64,000 nt of DNA from the NCBI GenBank assembly GCA_963082875.1, contig OY720102.1, forward strand, positions 8,308,001 through 8,372,000. The letters are read 5' to 3'. Below the pieces are notes generated by a model that saw nothing but the letters and a program-made list of their open reading frames with translations, was not told where the DNA came from and ran no database searches. The stretch comes from Corella eumyota (taxonomy: Eukaryota; Chordata; Ascidiacea; Phlebobranchia; Corellidae). Both the position numbers and the translations under genes were made by a program. Positions 46,766 to 59,748 of this stretch are shown piece by piece. The first letter of the stretch is position 1, and every line of letters starts with the position of its first letter.

Positions 46766-49700
46766 GCCAACACATTTAACATTACCCAGGTATATTTAAA
46801 ATAAAATCTACGACACCCGGTATTCCCAGGCGGTCACCCATCCAAGTACTAACCGGGCCCGACGTTGCTTAACTTCCCAGATCGGACGAGATGGGGTGTA
46901 TTCAACGTAATATGGTCGTAGGCAATGTGATGTGGTGAGCCAACACATTTATCATTACCCGTGTATATTTAAAATAAAATAAATGACTTGCGTCGCTTAG
47001 CAGTTATATCAAATATATTAATTTTCAAAAATTTTGATAAAAAATGACTTCTACATAAGGTACTTTTTAATATGCTAAAAAACTTATAAAACGCCTACGA
47101 CACCCGGTATTCCCAGGCGGTCACCCATCCAAGTACTAACCGGGCCCGACGTTGCTTAACTTCCCAGATCGGACGAGATGGGGTGTACTCAACGTGGTAT
47201 GGTCGTAGGCAATGTGATGTGGTGAGCCAACACATTTATCATTAACCGTGTATATTTAAAATAAAATAAATGACTTCCGTCGCTTAGCAGTTATATCAAA
47301 TATATTAATTTTCAAAAATTTTGATAAAAAATGACTTCTACATAAAGTACTTTTTAATATGCTAAAAAACTTATAAAACGCCTACGACACCCGGTATTCC
47401 CAGGCGGTCACCCATCCAAGTACTAACCGGGCCCGACGTTGCTTAACTTCCCAGATCGGACGAGATGGGGTGTATTCAACGTGGTATAGTCGTAGGCAAT
47501 GTGATGTGGTGAGCCAACATATTTAACATTAACCATGTATATTTAAAATAAAATATATGTCTTGCGTCGCTTGGCAATTATATCTAAATATATTCATTTT
47601 CAAAAATTTCGATAAAAATGACTTATACATAAAGTACTTTGTAATATGCTAAAAAACTTATAAAATGCCTACGACACCCGGTTTTCCCAGGCGGTCACCC
47701 ATCCAAGTACTAACCGGGCCCGACGTTGTTTAACTTCCCAGATCGGACGAGATGGGGTGTATTCAACGTGGTATGATCGTAGGCAATGTGATGTGCCAAC
47801 ACATTTAACATTACCCAGGTATATTTAAAATAAAATAAATGACTTGCGTCGCTTAGCAATTATATCAAATATATTAATTTTTAAAAATTTCGATAAAAAT
47901 GACTTATACATAAGGTACTTTCTAATATGCTAAAAAACTTAAAAAATGCCTACGACACCCGGTATACCCAGGCGGTCATCCATCCAAGTACTAACAGGGG
48001 CCGACGTTGCTTAACTTTCCAGATCGGACGAGATGGGGTGTATTCAACGTGGTATAGTCGTAGGCAATGTGATGTGGTGAGCCAACACATTTAACATTAC
48101 CCAGGTATATTTAAAATAAAATCTACGACACCCGGTATTCCCAGGCGGTCACCCATCCAAGTACTAACCGGGCCCGACGTTGCTTAACTTCCCAGATCGG
48201 ACGAGATGGGGTGTATTCAACGTAATATGGTCGTAGGCAATGTGATGTGGTGAGCCAACACATTTATCATTACCCGTGTATATTTAAAATAAAATAAATG
48301 ACTTGCGTCGCTTAGCAGTTATATCAAATATATTAATTTTCAAAAATTTTGATAAAAAATGACTTCTACATAAGGTACTTTTTAATATGCTAAAAAACTT
48401 ATAAAACGCCTACGACACCCGGTATTCCCAGGCGGTCACCCATCCAAGTACTAACCGGGCCCGACGTTGCTTAACTTCCCAGATCGGACGAAATGGGGTG
48501 TACTCAACGTGGTATGGTCGTAGGCAATGTGATGTGGTGAGCCAACACATTTATCATTAACCGTGTATATTTAAAATAAAATAAATGACTTCCGTCGCTT
48601 AGCAGTTAAATCAAATATATTAATTTTCAAAAATTTTGATAAAAAATGACTTCTACATAAAGTACTTTTTAATATGCTAAAAAACTTATAAAACGCCTAC
48701 GACACCCGGTATTCCCAGGCGGTCACCCATCCAAGTACTAACCGGGCCCGACGTTGCTTAACTTCCCAGATCGGACGAGATGGGGTGTATTCAACGTGGT
48801 ATAGTCGTAGGCAATGTGATGTGGTGAGCCAACATATTTAACATTAACCATGTATATTTAAAATAAAATATATGTCTTGCGTCGCTTGGCAATTATATCT
48901 AAATATATTCATTTTCAAAAATTTCGATAAAAATGACTTATACATAAAGTACTTTGTAATATGCTAAAAAACTTATAAAATGCCTACGACACCCGGTTTT
49001 CCCAGGCGGTCACCCATCCAAGTACTAACCGGGCCCGACGTTGTTTAACTTCCCAGATCGGACGAGATGGGGTGTATTCAACGTGGTATGATCGTAGGCA
49101 ATGTGATGTGCCAACACATTTAACATTACCCAGGTATATTTAAAATAAAATAAATGACTTGCGTCGCTTAGCAATTATATCAAATATATTAATTTTTAAA
49201 AATTTCGATAAAAATGACTTATACATAAGGTACTTTCTAATATGCTAAAAAACTTAAAAAATGCCTACGACACCCGGTATACCCAGGCGGTCATCCATCC
49301 AAGTACTAACCGGGGCCGACGTTGCTTAACTTTCCAGATCGGACGAGATGGGGTGTATTCAACGTGGTATAGTCGTAGGCAATGTGATGTGGTGAGCCAA
49401 CACATTTAACATTACCCAGGTATATTTAAAATAAAATCTACGACACCCGGTATTCCCAGGCGGTCACCCATCCAAGTACTAACCGGGCCCGACGTTGCTT
49501 AACTTCCCAGATCGGACGAGATGGGGTGTATTCAACGTAGTATGGTCGTAGGCAATGTGATGTGGTGAGCCAACACATTTATCATTACCCGTGTATATTT
49601 AAAATAAAATAAATGACTTGCGTCGCTTAGCAGTTATATCAAATATATTAATTTTCAAAAATTTTGATAAAAAATGACTTCTACATAAGGTACTTTTTAA

Positions 49701-52130
49701 TATGCTAAAAAACTTATAAAACGCCTACGACACCCGGTATTCCCAGGCGGTCACCCATCCAAGTACTAACCGGGCCCGACGTTGCTTAACTTCCCAGATC
49801 GGACGAGATGGGGTGTACTCAACGTGGTATGGTCGTAGGCAATGTGATGTGGTGAGCCAACACATTTATCATTAACCGTGTATATTTAAAATAAAATAAA
49901 TGACTTCCGTCGCTTAGCAGTTATATCAAATATATTAATTTTCAAAAATTTTGATAAAAAATGACTTCTACATAAAGTACTTTTTAATATGCTAAAAAAC
50001 TTATAAAACGCCTACGACACCCGGTATTCCCAGGCGGTCACCCATCCAAGTACTAACCGGGCCCGACGTTGCTTAACTTCCCAGATCGGACGAGATGGGG
50101 TGTATTCAACGTGGTATAGTCGTAGGCAATGTGATGTGGTGAGCCAACATATTTAACATTAACCATGTATATTTAAAATAAAATATATGTCTTGCGTCGC
50201 TTGGCAATTATATCTAAATATATTCATTTTCAAAAATTTCGATAAAAATGACTTATACATAAAGTACTTTGTAATATGCTAAAAAACTTATAAAATGCCT
50301 ACGACACCCGGTATTCCCAGGCGGTCACCCATCCAAGTACTAACCGGGCCCGACGTTGTTTAACTTCCCAGATCGGACGAGATGGGGTGTATTCAACGTG
50401 GTATGATCGTAGGCAATGTGATGTGCCAACACATTTAACATTACCCAGGTATATTTAAAATAAAATAAATGACTTGCGTCGCTTAGCAATTATATCAAAT
50501 ATATTAATTTTTAAAAATTTCGATAAAAATGACTTATACATAAGGTACTTTCTAATATGCTAAAAAACTTAAAAAATGCCTACGACACCCGGTATACCCA
50601 GGCGGTCATCCATCCAAGTACTAACCGGGGCCGACGTTGCTTAACTTTACAGATCGGACGAGATGGGGTGTATTCAACGTGGTATAGTCGTAGGCAATGT
50701 GATGTGGTGAGCCAACACATTTAACATTACCCAGGTATATTTAAAATAAAATCTACGACACCCGGTATTCCCAGGCGGTCACCCATCCAAGTACTAACCG
50801 GGCCCGACGTTGCTTAACTTCCCAGATCGGACGAGATGGGGTGTATTCAACGTAGTATGGTCGTAGGCAATGTGATGTGGTGAGCCAACACATTTATCAT
50901 TACCCGTGTATATTTAAAATAAAATAAATGACTTGCGTCGCTTAGCAGTTATATCAAATATATTAATTTTCAAAAATTTTGATAAAAAATGACTTCTACA
51001 TAAGGTACTTTTTAATATGCTAAAAAACTTATAAAACGCCTACGACACCCGGTATTCCCAGGCGGTCACCCATCCAAGTACTAACCGGGCCCGACGTTGC
51101 TTAACTTCCCAGATCGGACGAGATGGGGTGTACTCAACGTGGTATGGTCGTAGGCAATGTGATGTGGTGAGCCAACACATTTATCATTAACCGTGTATAT
51201 TTAAAATAAAATAAATGACTTGCGTCGCTTAGCAGTTATATCAAATATATTAATTTTCAAAAATTTTGATAAAAAATGACTTCTACATAAAGTACTTTTT
51301 AATATGCTAAAAAACTTATAAAACGCCTACGACACCCGGTATTCCCAGGCGGTCACCCATCCAAGTACTAACCGGGCCCGACGTTGCTTAACTTCCCAGA
51401 TCGGACGAGATGGGGTGTACTCAACGTGGTATGGTCGTAGGCATTGTGATTTGGTGAGCCAACACATTTATTATTAACCGTGTATATTTAAAATAAAATA
51501 AATGACTTGTGTCGCTTAGCAATTATATCAAATATATTAATTTTCAAAAATTTCGATAAAAATGACTTATACATAAGGTATTTTCTAATATGCTAAAAAA
51601 CTTATAAAATGCCTACGACACCCGGTATTCCCAGGCGGTCACCCATCCAAGTACTAACCGGGCCCGACATTGCTTAACTTCCCAGATCGGACGAGATGGG
51701 GTGTATTCAACGTGGTATGGTCGTAGGCAATGTGATGTGGTGAGCCAACACATTTATCATTAACCGTGTATATTTAAAATAAAATAAATGACTTGCGTCG
51801 CTTAGCAATTATATCAAATATATTAATTTTCAAAAATTTTGATAAAAAATGACTTCTACATAAGGTACTTTTTAATATGCTAAAAAACTTATAAAACACC
51901 TACGACACCCGGTATTCCCAGGCGGTCACCCATCCAAGTACTAACCGGGCCCGACGTTGCTTAACATCCCAGATCAGACGAGATGGGGTGTATTCAACGT
52001 GGTATGGTCGTAGGCAATGTGATGTGGTGAGCCAACACATTTAACATTACCCAGGTATATTTAAAATAAAATCTACGACACCCGGTATTCCCAGGCGGTC
52101 ACCCATCCAAGTACTAACCGGGCCCGACGT
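41570..52130. repeat. Tandem pair of 5,265-bp, 20-gene repeats
   Basis: Copy 1 is about 41570-46835 and copy 2 about 46835-52100. Each holds three 1,315-bp units plus five other genes. I saw only a few single-base differences, for example GTTAAATC at 48606. Confidence 0.92.
46766..52030 (-). rRNA. 5S gene block 14 (20 genes, second copy of the 5,265-bp repeat)
   Basis: Gene left edges: 46806S, 47093, 47380, 47667, 47948, 48121S, 48408, 48695, 48982, 49263, 49436S, 49723, 50010, 50297, 50578, 50751S, 51038, 51325, 51611, 51898. Every gene is 5,265 bp from its partner in 41541 to 46633. Private changes such as G70U (42683 and 47948), G47U (45313 and 50578) and the GUAGGU end (46633 and 51898) are shared by both copies, so they predate the duplication. 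Confidence 0.95.
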
Positions 52131-55100
52131 TGCTTAACTTCCCAGATCGGACGAGATGGGGTGTACTCAAGGTGGTGTGGTCGTAGGCAATGTGATGTGC
52201 CAACACATTTATCATTACCCGTGTATATTTAAAATAAAATAAATGACTTGCGTCGCTTAGCAATTATATCAAATATATTAGTTTTCAAAAATTTTGATTA
52301 AAAATGACTTCTACATAAAGTACTTTCTAATATGCTAAAAAACTTATAAATTGCCTACGACACCCGGTATTCCCAGGCGGTCACCCATCCAAGTACTAAC
52401 CGGGCCCGACGTTGCTTAACTTCCCAGATCGGACGAGATGGAGTGTACTCAACGTGGTATGGTCGTAGGCAATGTGATTTGGTGAGCCAACACATTTATT
52501 ATTAACCGTGTATATTTAAAATAAAATAAATGACTTGTGTCGCTTAGCAATTATATCAAATGCATTAATTTTTAAAAATTTTGATAAAAAATGACTTTTA
52601 CATAAAGTACTTTTTAATATGCTAAAAAACTTATAAAACGCCTACGACACCCGGTATACCCAGGCGGTCATCCATCCAAGTACTAACCGGGGCCGACGTT
52701 GCTTAACTTTCCAGATCGGACGAGATGGGGTGTACTCAACGTGGTATGGTCGTAGGCAATGTGATGTGGTGAGCCAACACATTTAACATTACCCAGGTAT
52801 ATTTAAAATAAAATCTACGACACCCGGTATTCCCAGGCGGTCACCCATCCAAGTACTAACCGGGCCCGACGTTGCTTAACTTCCCAGATCGGACGAGATG
52901 GGGTGTATTCAACGTAGTATGGTCGTAGGCAATGTGATGTGGTGAGCCAACACATTTATAATTACCCGTGTATATTTAAAATAAAATAAATGACTTGCGT
53001 CGCTTAGCAGTTATATCAAATATATTAATTTTCAAAAATTTTGATAAAAAATGACTTCTACATAAGGTACTTTTTAATATGCTAAAAAACTTATAAAACG
53101 CCTACGACACCCGGTATTCCCAGGCGGTCACCCATCCAAGTACTAACCGGGCCCGACGTTGCTTAACTTCCCAGATCGGACGAGATGGGGTGTACTCAAC
53201 GTGGTATGGTCGTAGGCAATGTGATGTGGTGAGCCAACACATTTATCATTAACCGTGTATATTTAAAATAAAATAAATGACTTCCGTCGCTTAGCAGTTA
53301 TATCAAATATATTAATTTTCAAAAATTTTGATAAAAAATGACTTTTACATAAAGTACTTTTTAATATGCTAAAAAACTTATAAAACGCCTACGACACCCG
53401 GTATACCCAGGCGGTCATCCATCCAAGTACTAACCGGGGCCGACGTTGCTTAACTTTCCAGATCGGACGAGATGGGGTGTATTCAACGTGGTATAGTCGT
53501 AGGCAATGTGATGTGGTGAGCCAACACATTTAACATTACCCAGGTATATTTAAAATAAAATCTACGACACCCGGTATTCCCAGGCGGTCACCCATCCAAG
53601 TACTAACCGGGCCCGACGTTGCTTAACTTCCCAGATCGGACGAGATGGGGTGTATTCAACGTAGTATGGTCGTAGGCAATGTGATGTGGTGAGCCAACAC
53701 ATTTATCATTACCCGTGTATATTTAAAATAAAATAAATGACTTGCGTCGCTTAGCAGTTATATCAAATATATTAATTTTCAAAAATTTTGATAAAAAATG
53801 ACTTCTACATAAGGTACTTTTTAATATGCTAAAAAACTTATAAAACGCCTACGACACCCGGTATTCCCAGGCGGTCACCCATCCAAGTACTAACCGGGCC
53901 CGACGTTGCTTAACTTCCCAGATCGGACGAGATGGGGTGTACTCAACGTGGTATGGTCGTAGGCAATGTGATGTGGTGAGCCAACACATTTATCATTAAC
54001 CGTGTATATTTAAAATAAAATAAATGACTTCCGTCGCTTAGCAGTTATATCAAATATATTAATTTTCAAAAATTTTGATAAAAAATGACTTCTACATAAA
54101 GTACTTTTTAATATGCTAAAAAACTTATAAAACGCCTACGACACCCGGTATTCCCAGGCGGTCACCCATCCAAGTACTAACCGGGCCCGACGTTGCTTAA
54201 CTTCCCAGATCGGACGAGATGGGGTGTATTCAACGTGGTATAGTCGTAGGCAATGTGATGTGGTGAGCCAACATATTTAACATTAACCATGTATATTTAA
54301 AATAAAATATATGTCTTGCGTCGCTTGGCAATTATATCTAAATATATTCATTTTCAAAAATTTCGATAAAAATGACTTATACATAAAGTACTTTGTAATA
54401 TGCTAAAAAACTTATAAAATGCCTACGACACCCGGTATTCCCAGGCGGTCACCCATCCAAGTACTAACCGGGCCCGACGTTGTTTAACTTCCCAGATCGG
54501 ACGAGATGGGGTGTATTCAACGTGGTATGATCGTAGGCAATGTGATGTGCCAACACATTTAACATTACCCGTGTATATTTAAAATAAAATAAATGACTTG
54601 CGTCGCTTAGCATTTATATCAAATATATTAATTTTTAAAAATTTCGATAAAAATGACTTATACATAAGGTACTTTCTAATATGCTAAAAAACTTAAAAAA
54701 TGCCTACGACACCCGGTATACCCAGGCGGTCATCCAACCAAGTACTAACCGGGGCCGACGTTGCTTAACTTTACAGATCGGACGAGATGGGGTGTATTCA
54801 ACGTGGTATAGTCGTAGGCAATGTGATGTGGTGAGCCAACACATTTAACATTACCCAGGTATATTTAAAATAAAATCTACGACACCCGGTATTCCCAGGC
54901 GGTCACCCATCCAAGTACTAACCGGGCCCGACGTTGCTTAACTTCCCAGATCGGACGAGATGGGGTGTATTCAACGTAGTATGGTCGTAGGCAATGTGAT
55001 GTGGTGAGCCAACACATTTATCATTACCCGTGTATATTTAAAATAAAATAAATGACTTGCGTCGCTTAGCAGTTATATCAAATATATTAATTTTCAAAAA

Positions 55101-56700
55101 TTTTGATAAAAAATGACTTCTACATAAGGTACTTTTTAATATGCTAAAAAACTTATAAAACGCCTACGACACCCGGTATTCCCAGGCGGTCACCCATCCA
55201 AGTACTAACCGGGCCCGACGTTGCTTAACTTCCCAGATCGGACGAGATGGGGTGTACTCAACGTGGTATGGTCGTAGGCAATGTGATGTGGTGAGCCAAC
55301 ACATTTATCATTAACCGTGTATATTTAAAATAAAATAAATGACTTGCGTCGCTTAGCAGTTATATCAAATATATTTATTTTCAAAAATTTTGATAAAAAA
55401 TGACTTCTACATAAAGTACTTTTTAATATGCTAAAAAACTTATAAAACGCCTACGACACCCGGTATTCCCAGGCGGTCACCCATCCAAGTACTAACCGGG
55501 CCCGACGTTGCTTAACTTCCCAGATCGGACGAGATGGGGTGTACTCAACGTGGTATGGTCGTAGGCATTGTGATTTGGTGAGCCAACACATTTATTATTA
55601 ACCGTGTATATTTAAAATAAAATAAATGACTTGTGTCGCTTAGCAATTATATCAAATATATTAATTTTCAAAAATTTCGATAAAAATGACTTATACATAA
55701 GGTATTTTCTAATATGCTAAAAAACTTATAAAATGCCTACGACACCCGGTATTCCCAGGCGGTCACCCATCCAAGTACTAACCGGGCCCGACATTGCTTA
55801 ACTTCCCAGATCGGACGAGATGGGGTGTATTCAACGTGGTATGGTCGTAGGCAATGTGATGTGGTGAGCCAACACATTTATCATTAACCGTGTATATTTA
55901 AAATAAAATAAATGACTTGCGTCGCTTAGCAATTATATCAAATATATTAATTTTCAAAAATTTTGATAAAAAATGACTTCCACATAAGGTACTTTTTAAT
56001 ATGCTAAAAAACTTATAAAACGCCTACGACACCCGGTATTCCCAGGCGGTCACCCATCCAAGTACTAACCGGGCCCGACGTTGCTTAACATCCCAGATCA
56101 GACGAGATGGGGTGTATTCAACGTGGTATGGTCGTAGGCAATGTGATGTGGTGAGCCAACACATTTAACATTACCCAGGTATATTTAAAATAAAATCTAC
56201 GACACCCGGTATTCCCAGGCGGTCACCCATCCAAGTACTAACCGGGCCCGACGTTGCTTAACTTCCCAGATCGGACGAGATGGGGTGTACTCAAGGTGGT
56301 GTGGTCGTAGGCAATGTGATGTGCCAACACATTTATCATTACCCGTGTATATTTAAAATAAAATAAATGACTTGCGTCGCTTAGCAATTATATCAAATAT
56401 ATTAGTTTTCAAAAATTTTGATTAAAAATGACTTCTACATAAAGTACTTTCTAATATGCTAAAAAACTTATAAATTGCCTACGACACCCGGTATTCCCAG
56501 GCGGTCACCCATCCAAGTACTAACCGGGCCCGACGTTGCTTAACTTCCCAGATCGGACGAGATGGAGTGTACTCAACGTGGTATGGTCGTAGGCAATGTG
56601 ATTTGGTGAGCCAACACATTTATTATTAACCGTGTATATTTAAAATAAAATAAATGACTTGTGTCGCTTAGCAATTATATCAAATGCATTAATTTTTAAA
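50297..56700. repeat. Segment pair with a 4,124-bp shift
   Basis: About 50.3-52.6 kb matches 54.4-56.7 kb. The match ends in the gene at 52640, which carries the multi-change class 3' half while its partner at 56764 is consensus. Confidence 0.85.
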
Positions 56701-57297
56701 AATTTTGATAAAAAATGACTTTTACATAAAGTACTTTTTAATATGCTAAAAAACTTATAAAACGCCTACGACACCCGGTATTCCCAGGCGGTCACCCATC
56801 CAAGTACTAACCGGGCCCGACGTTGCTTAACTTCCCAGATCGGACGAGATGGGGTGTACTCAACGTGGTATGGTCGTAGGCAATGTGATGTGGTGAGCCA
56901 ACACATTTATCATTAACCGTGTATATTTAAAATAAAATAAATGACTTGCGTCGCTTAGCAGTTATATCAAATATATTAATTTTCAAAAATTTTGATAAAA
57001 AATGACTTCTACATAAAGTACTTTTTAATATGCTAAAAAACTTATAAAACGCCTACGACACCCGGTATTCTCAGGCGGTCACCCATCCAAGTACTAACCG
57101 GGCCCGACGTTGCTTAACTTCCCAGATCGGACGAGATGGGGTGTACTCAACGTGGTATGGTCGTAGGCATTGTGATTTGGTGAGCCAACACATTTATTAT
57201 TAACCGTGTATATTTAAAATAAAATAAATGACTTGTGTCGCTTAGCAATTATATCAAATATATTAATTTTCAAAAATTTCGATAAAAATGACTTATA
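52031..57297 (-). rRNA. 5S gene block 15 (20 genes)
   Basis: Gene left edges: 52071S, 52353, 52640, 52813S, 53100, 53387, 53560S, 53847, 54134, 54421, 54702, 54875S, 55162, 55449, 55735, 56022, 56195S, 56477, 56764, 57051. Genes 54421 to 56477 match 50297 to 52353 (shift 4,124 bp) and, as far as 56022, also 45032 to 46633 (shift 9,389 bp). The gene at 52640 joins the 3' half of the multi-change class to a consensus 5' half. The gene at 54702 has A83U in box C. The gene at 57051 has UGAGAAUACC in place of UGGGAAUACC. Confidence 0.95.
52100..54375. repeat. Segment repeated at 61.72-64.0 kb (shift 9,621 bp)
   Basis: Genes 52353 to 54134 match 61974 to 63755 one for one, including the hybrid gene at 52640 and 62261. 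The right copy is cut by the window end. Confidence 0.88.
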
Positions 57298-58770
57298 CAT
57301 AAGGTACTTTCTAATATGCTAAAAAACTTATAAAATGCCTACGACACCCGGTATTCCCAGGCGGTCACCCATCCAAGTACTAACCGGGCCCGACGTTGCT
57401 TAACTTCCCAGATCGGACGAGATGGGGTGTATTCAACGTGGTATAGTCGTAGGCAATGTGATGTGGTGAGCCAACATATTTAACATTAACCATGTATATT
57501 TAAAATAAAATATATGTCTTGCGTCGCTTGGCAATTATATCTAAATATATTCATTTTCAAAAATTTCGATAAAAAATGACTTCTACATAAAGTACTTTTT
57601 AATATGCTAAAAAACTTATAAAACGCCTACGACACCCGGTATTCCCAGGCGGTCACCCATCCAAGTACTAACCGGGCCCGACGTTGCTTAACTTCCCAGA
57701 TCGGACGAGATGGGGTGTACTCAACGTGGTATGGTCGTAGGCAATGTGATGTGGTGAGCCAACACATTTATCATTAACCGTGTATATTTAAAATAAAATA
57801 AATGACTTGCGTCGCTTAGCAGTTATATCAAATATATTAATTTTCAAAAATTTTGATAAAAAATGACTTCTACATAAAGTACTTTTTAATATGCTAAAAA
57901 ACTTATAAAACGCCTACGACACCCGGTATTCTCAGGCGGTCACCCATCCAAGTACTAACCGGGCCCGACGTTGCTTAACTTCCCAGATCGGACGAGATGG
58001 GGTGTACTCAACGTGGTATGGTCGTAGGCATTGTGATTTGGTGAGCCAACACATTTATTATTAACCGTGTATATTTAAAATAAAATAAATGACTTGTGTC
58101 GCTTAGCAATTATATCAAATATATTAATTTTCAAAAATTTCGATAAAAATGACTTATACATAAGGTACTTTCTAATATGCTAAAAAACTTATAAAATGCC
58201 TACGACACCCGGTATTCCCAGGCGGTCACCCATCCAAGTACTAACCGGGCCCGACGTTGCTTAACTTCCCAGATCGGACGAGATGGGGTGTACTCAACGT
58301 GGTATGGTCGTAGGCAATGTGATGTGGTGAGCCAACACATTTATCATTAACCGTGTATATTTAAAATAAAATAAATGACTTGCGTCGCTTAGCAGTTATA
58401 TCAAATATATTAATTTTCAAAAATTTTGATAAAAAATGACTTCTACATAAAGTACTTTTTAATATGCTAAAAAACTTATAAAACGCCTACGACACCCGGT
58501 ATTCTCAGGCGGTCACCCATCCAAGTACTAACCGGGCCCGACGTTGCTTAACTTCCCAGATCGGACGAGATGGGGTGTACTCAACGTGGTATGGTCGTAG
58601 GCATTGTGATTTGGTGAGCCAACACATTTATTATTAACCGTGTATATTTAAAATAAAATAAATGACTTGTGTCGCTTAGCAATTATATCAAATATATTAA
58701 TTTTCAAAAATTTCGATAAAAATGACTTCTACATAAGGTACTTTTTAATATGCTAAAAAACTTATAAAAT

Positions 58771-58888
58771 TCCTACGACACCCGGTATTCCCAGGCGGTC
58801 ACCCATCCAAGTACTAACCGGGCCCGACGTTGCTTAACTTCCCAGATCGGACGAGATGGGGTGTACTCAACGTGGTATGGTCGTAGGC
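58771..58888 (-). rRNA. 5S rRNA gene with altered last base
   Basis: The 3' end reads GUAGGA followed by AUUUU, so the first helix I pair is lost and the T4 run is kept. The spacer to its left joins two spacer types that are otherwise separate, so it sits at a recombination point. Confidence 0.85.
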
Positions 58889-59630
58889 AATGTGATGTGG
58901 TGAGCCAACACATTTATCATTAACCGTGTATATTTAAAATAAAATAAATGACTTGCGTCGCTTAGCAGTTATATCAAATATATTAATTTTCAAAAATTTT
59001 GATAAAAAATGACTTCTACATAAAGTACTTTTTAATATGCTAAAAAACTTATAAAACGCCTACGACACCCGGTATTCCCAGGCGGTCACCCATCCAAGTA
59101 CTAACCGGGCCCGACGTTGCTTAACTTCCCAGATCGGACGAGATGGGGTGTACTCAACGTGGTATGGTCGTAGGCATTGTGATTTGGTGAGCCAACACAT
59201 TTATTATTAACCGTGTATATTTAAAATAAAATAAATGACTTGTGTCGCTTAGCAATTATATCAAATATATTAATTTTCAAAAATTTCGATAAAAATGACT
59301 TATACATAAGGTATTTTCTAATATGCTAAAAAACTTATAAAATGCCTACGACACCCGGTATTCCCAGGCGGTCACCCATCCAAGTACTAACCGGGCCCGA
59401 CATTGCTTAACTTCCCAGATCGGACGAGATGGGGTGTATTCAACGTGGTATGGTCGTAGGCAATGTGATGTGGTGAGCCAACACATTTATCATTAACCGT
59501 GTATATTTAAAATAAAATAAATGACTTGCGTCGCTTAGCAATTATATCAAATATATTAATTTTCAAAAATTTTGATAAAAAATGACTTCTACATAAGGTA
59601 CTTTTTAATATGCTAAAAAACTTATAAAAC

Positions 59631-59748
59631 GACTACGACACCCGGTATTCCCAGGCGGTCACCCATCCAAGTACTAACCGGGCCCGACGTTGCTTAACAT
59701 CCCAGATCAGACGAGATGGGGTGTATTCAACGTGGTATGGTCGTAGGC
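59631..59748 (-). rRNA. 5S rRNA gene with G116U
   Basis: The 3' end reads GUAGUC in place of GUAGGC, which breaks the pair with C3 in helix I. The partners at 46633 and 56022 do not have this change. Confidence 0.85.
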
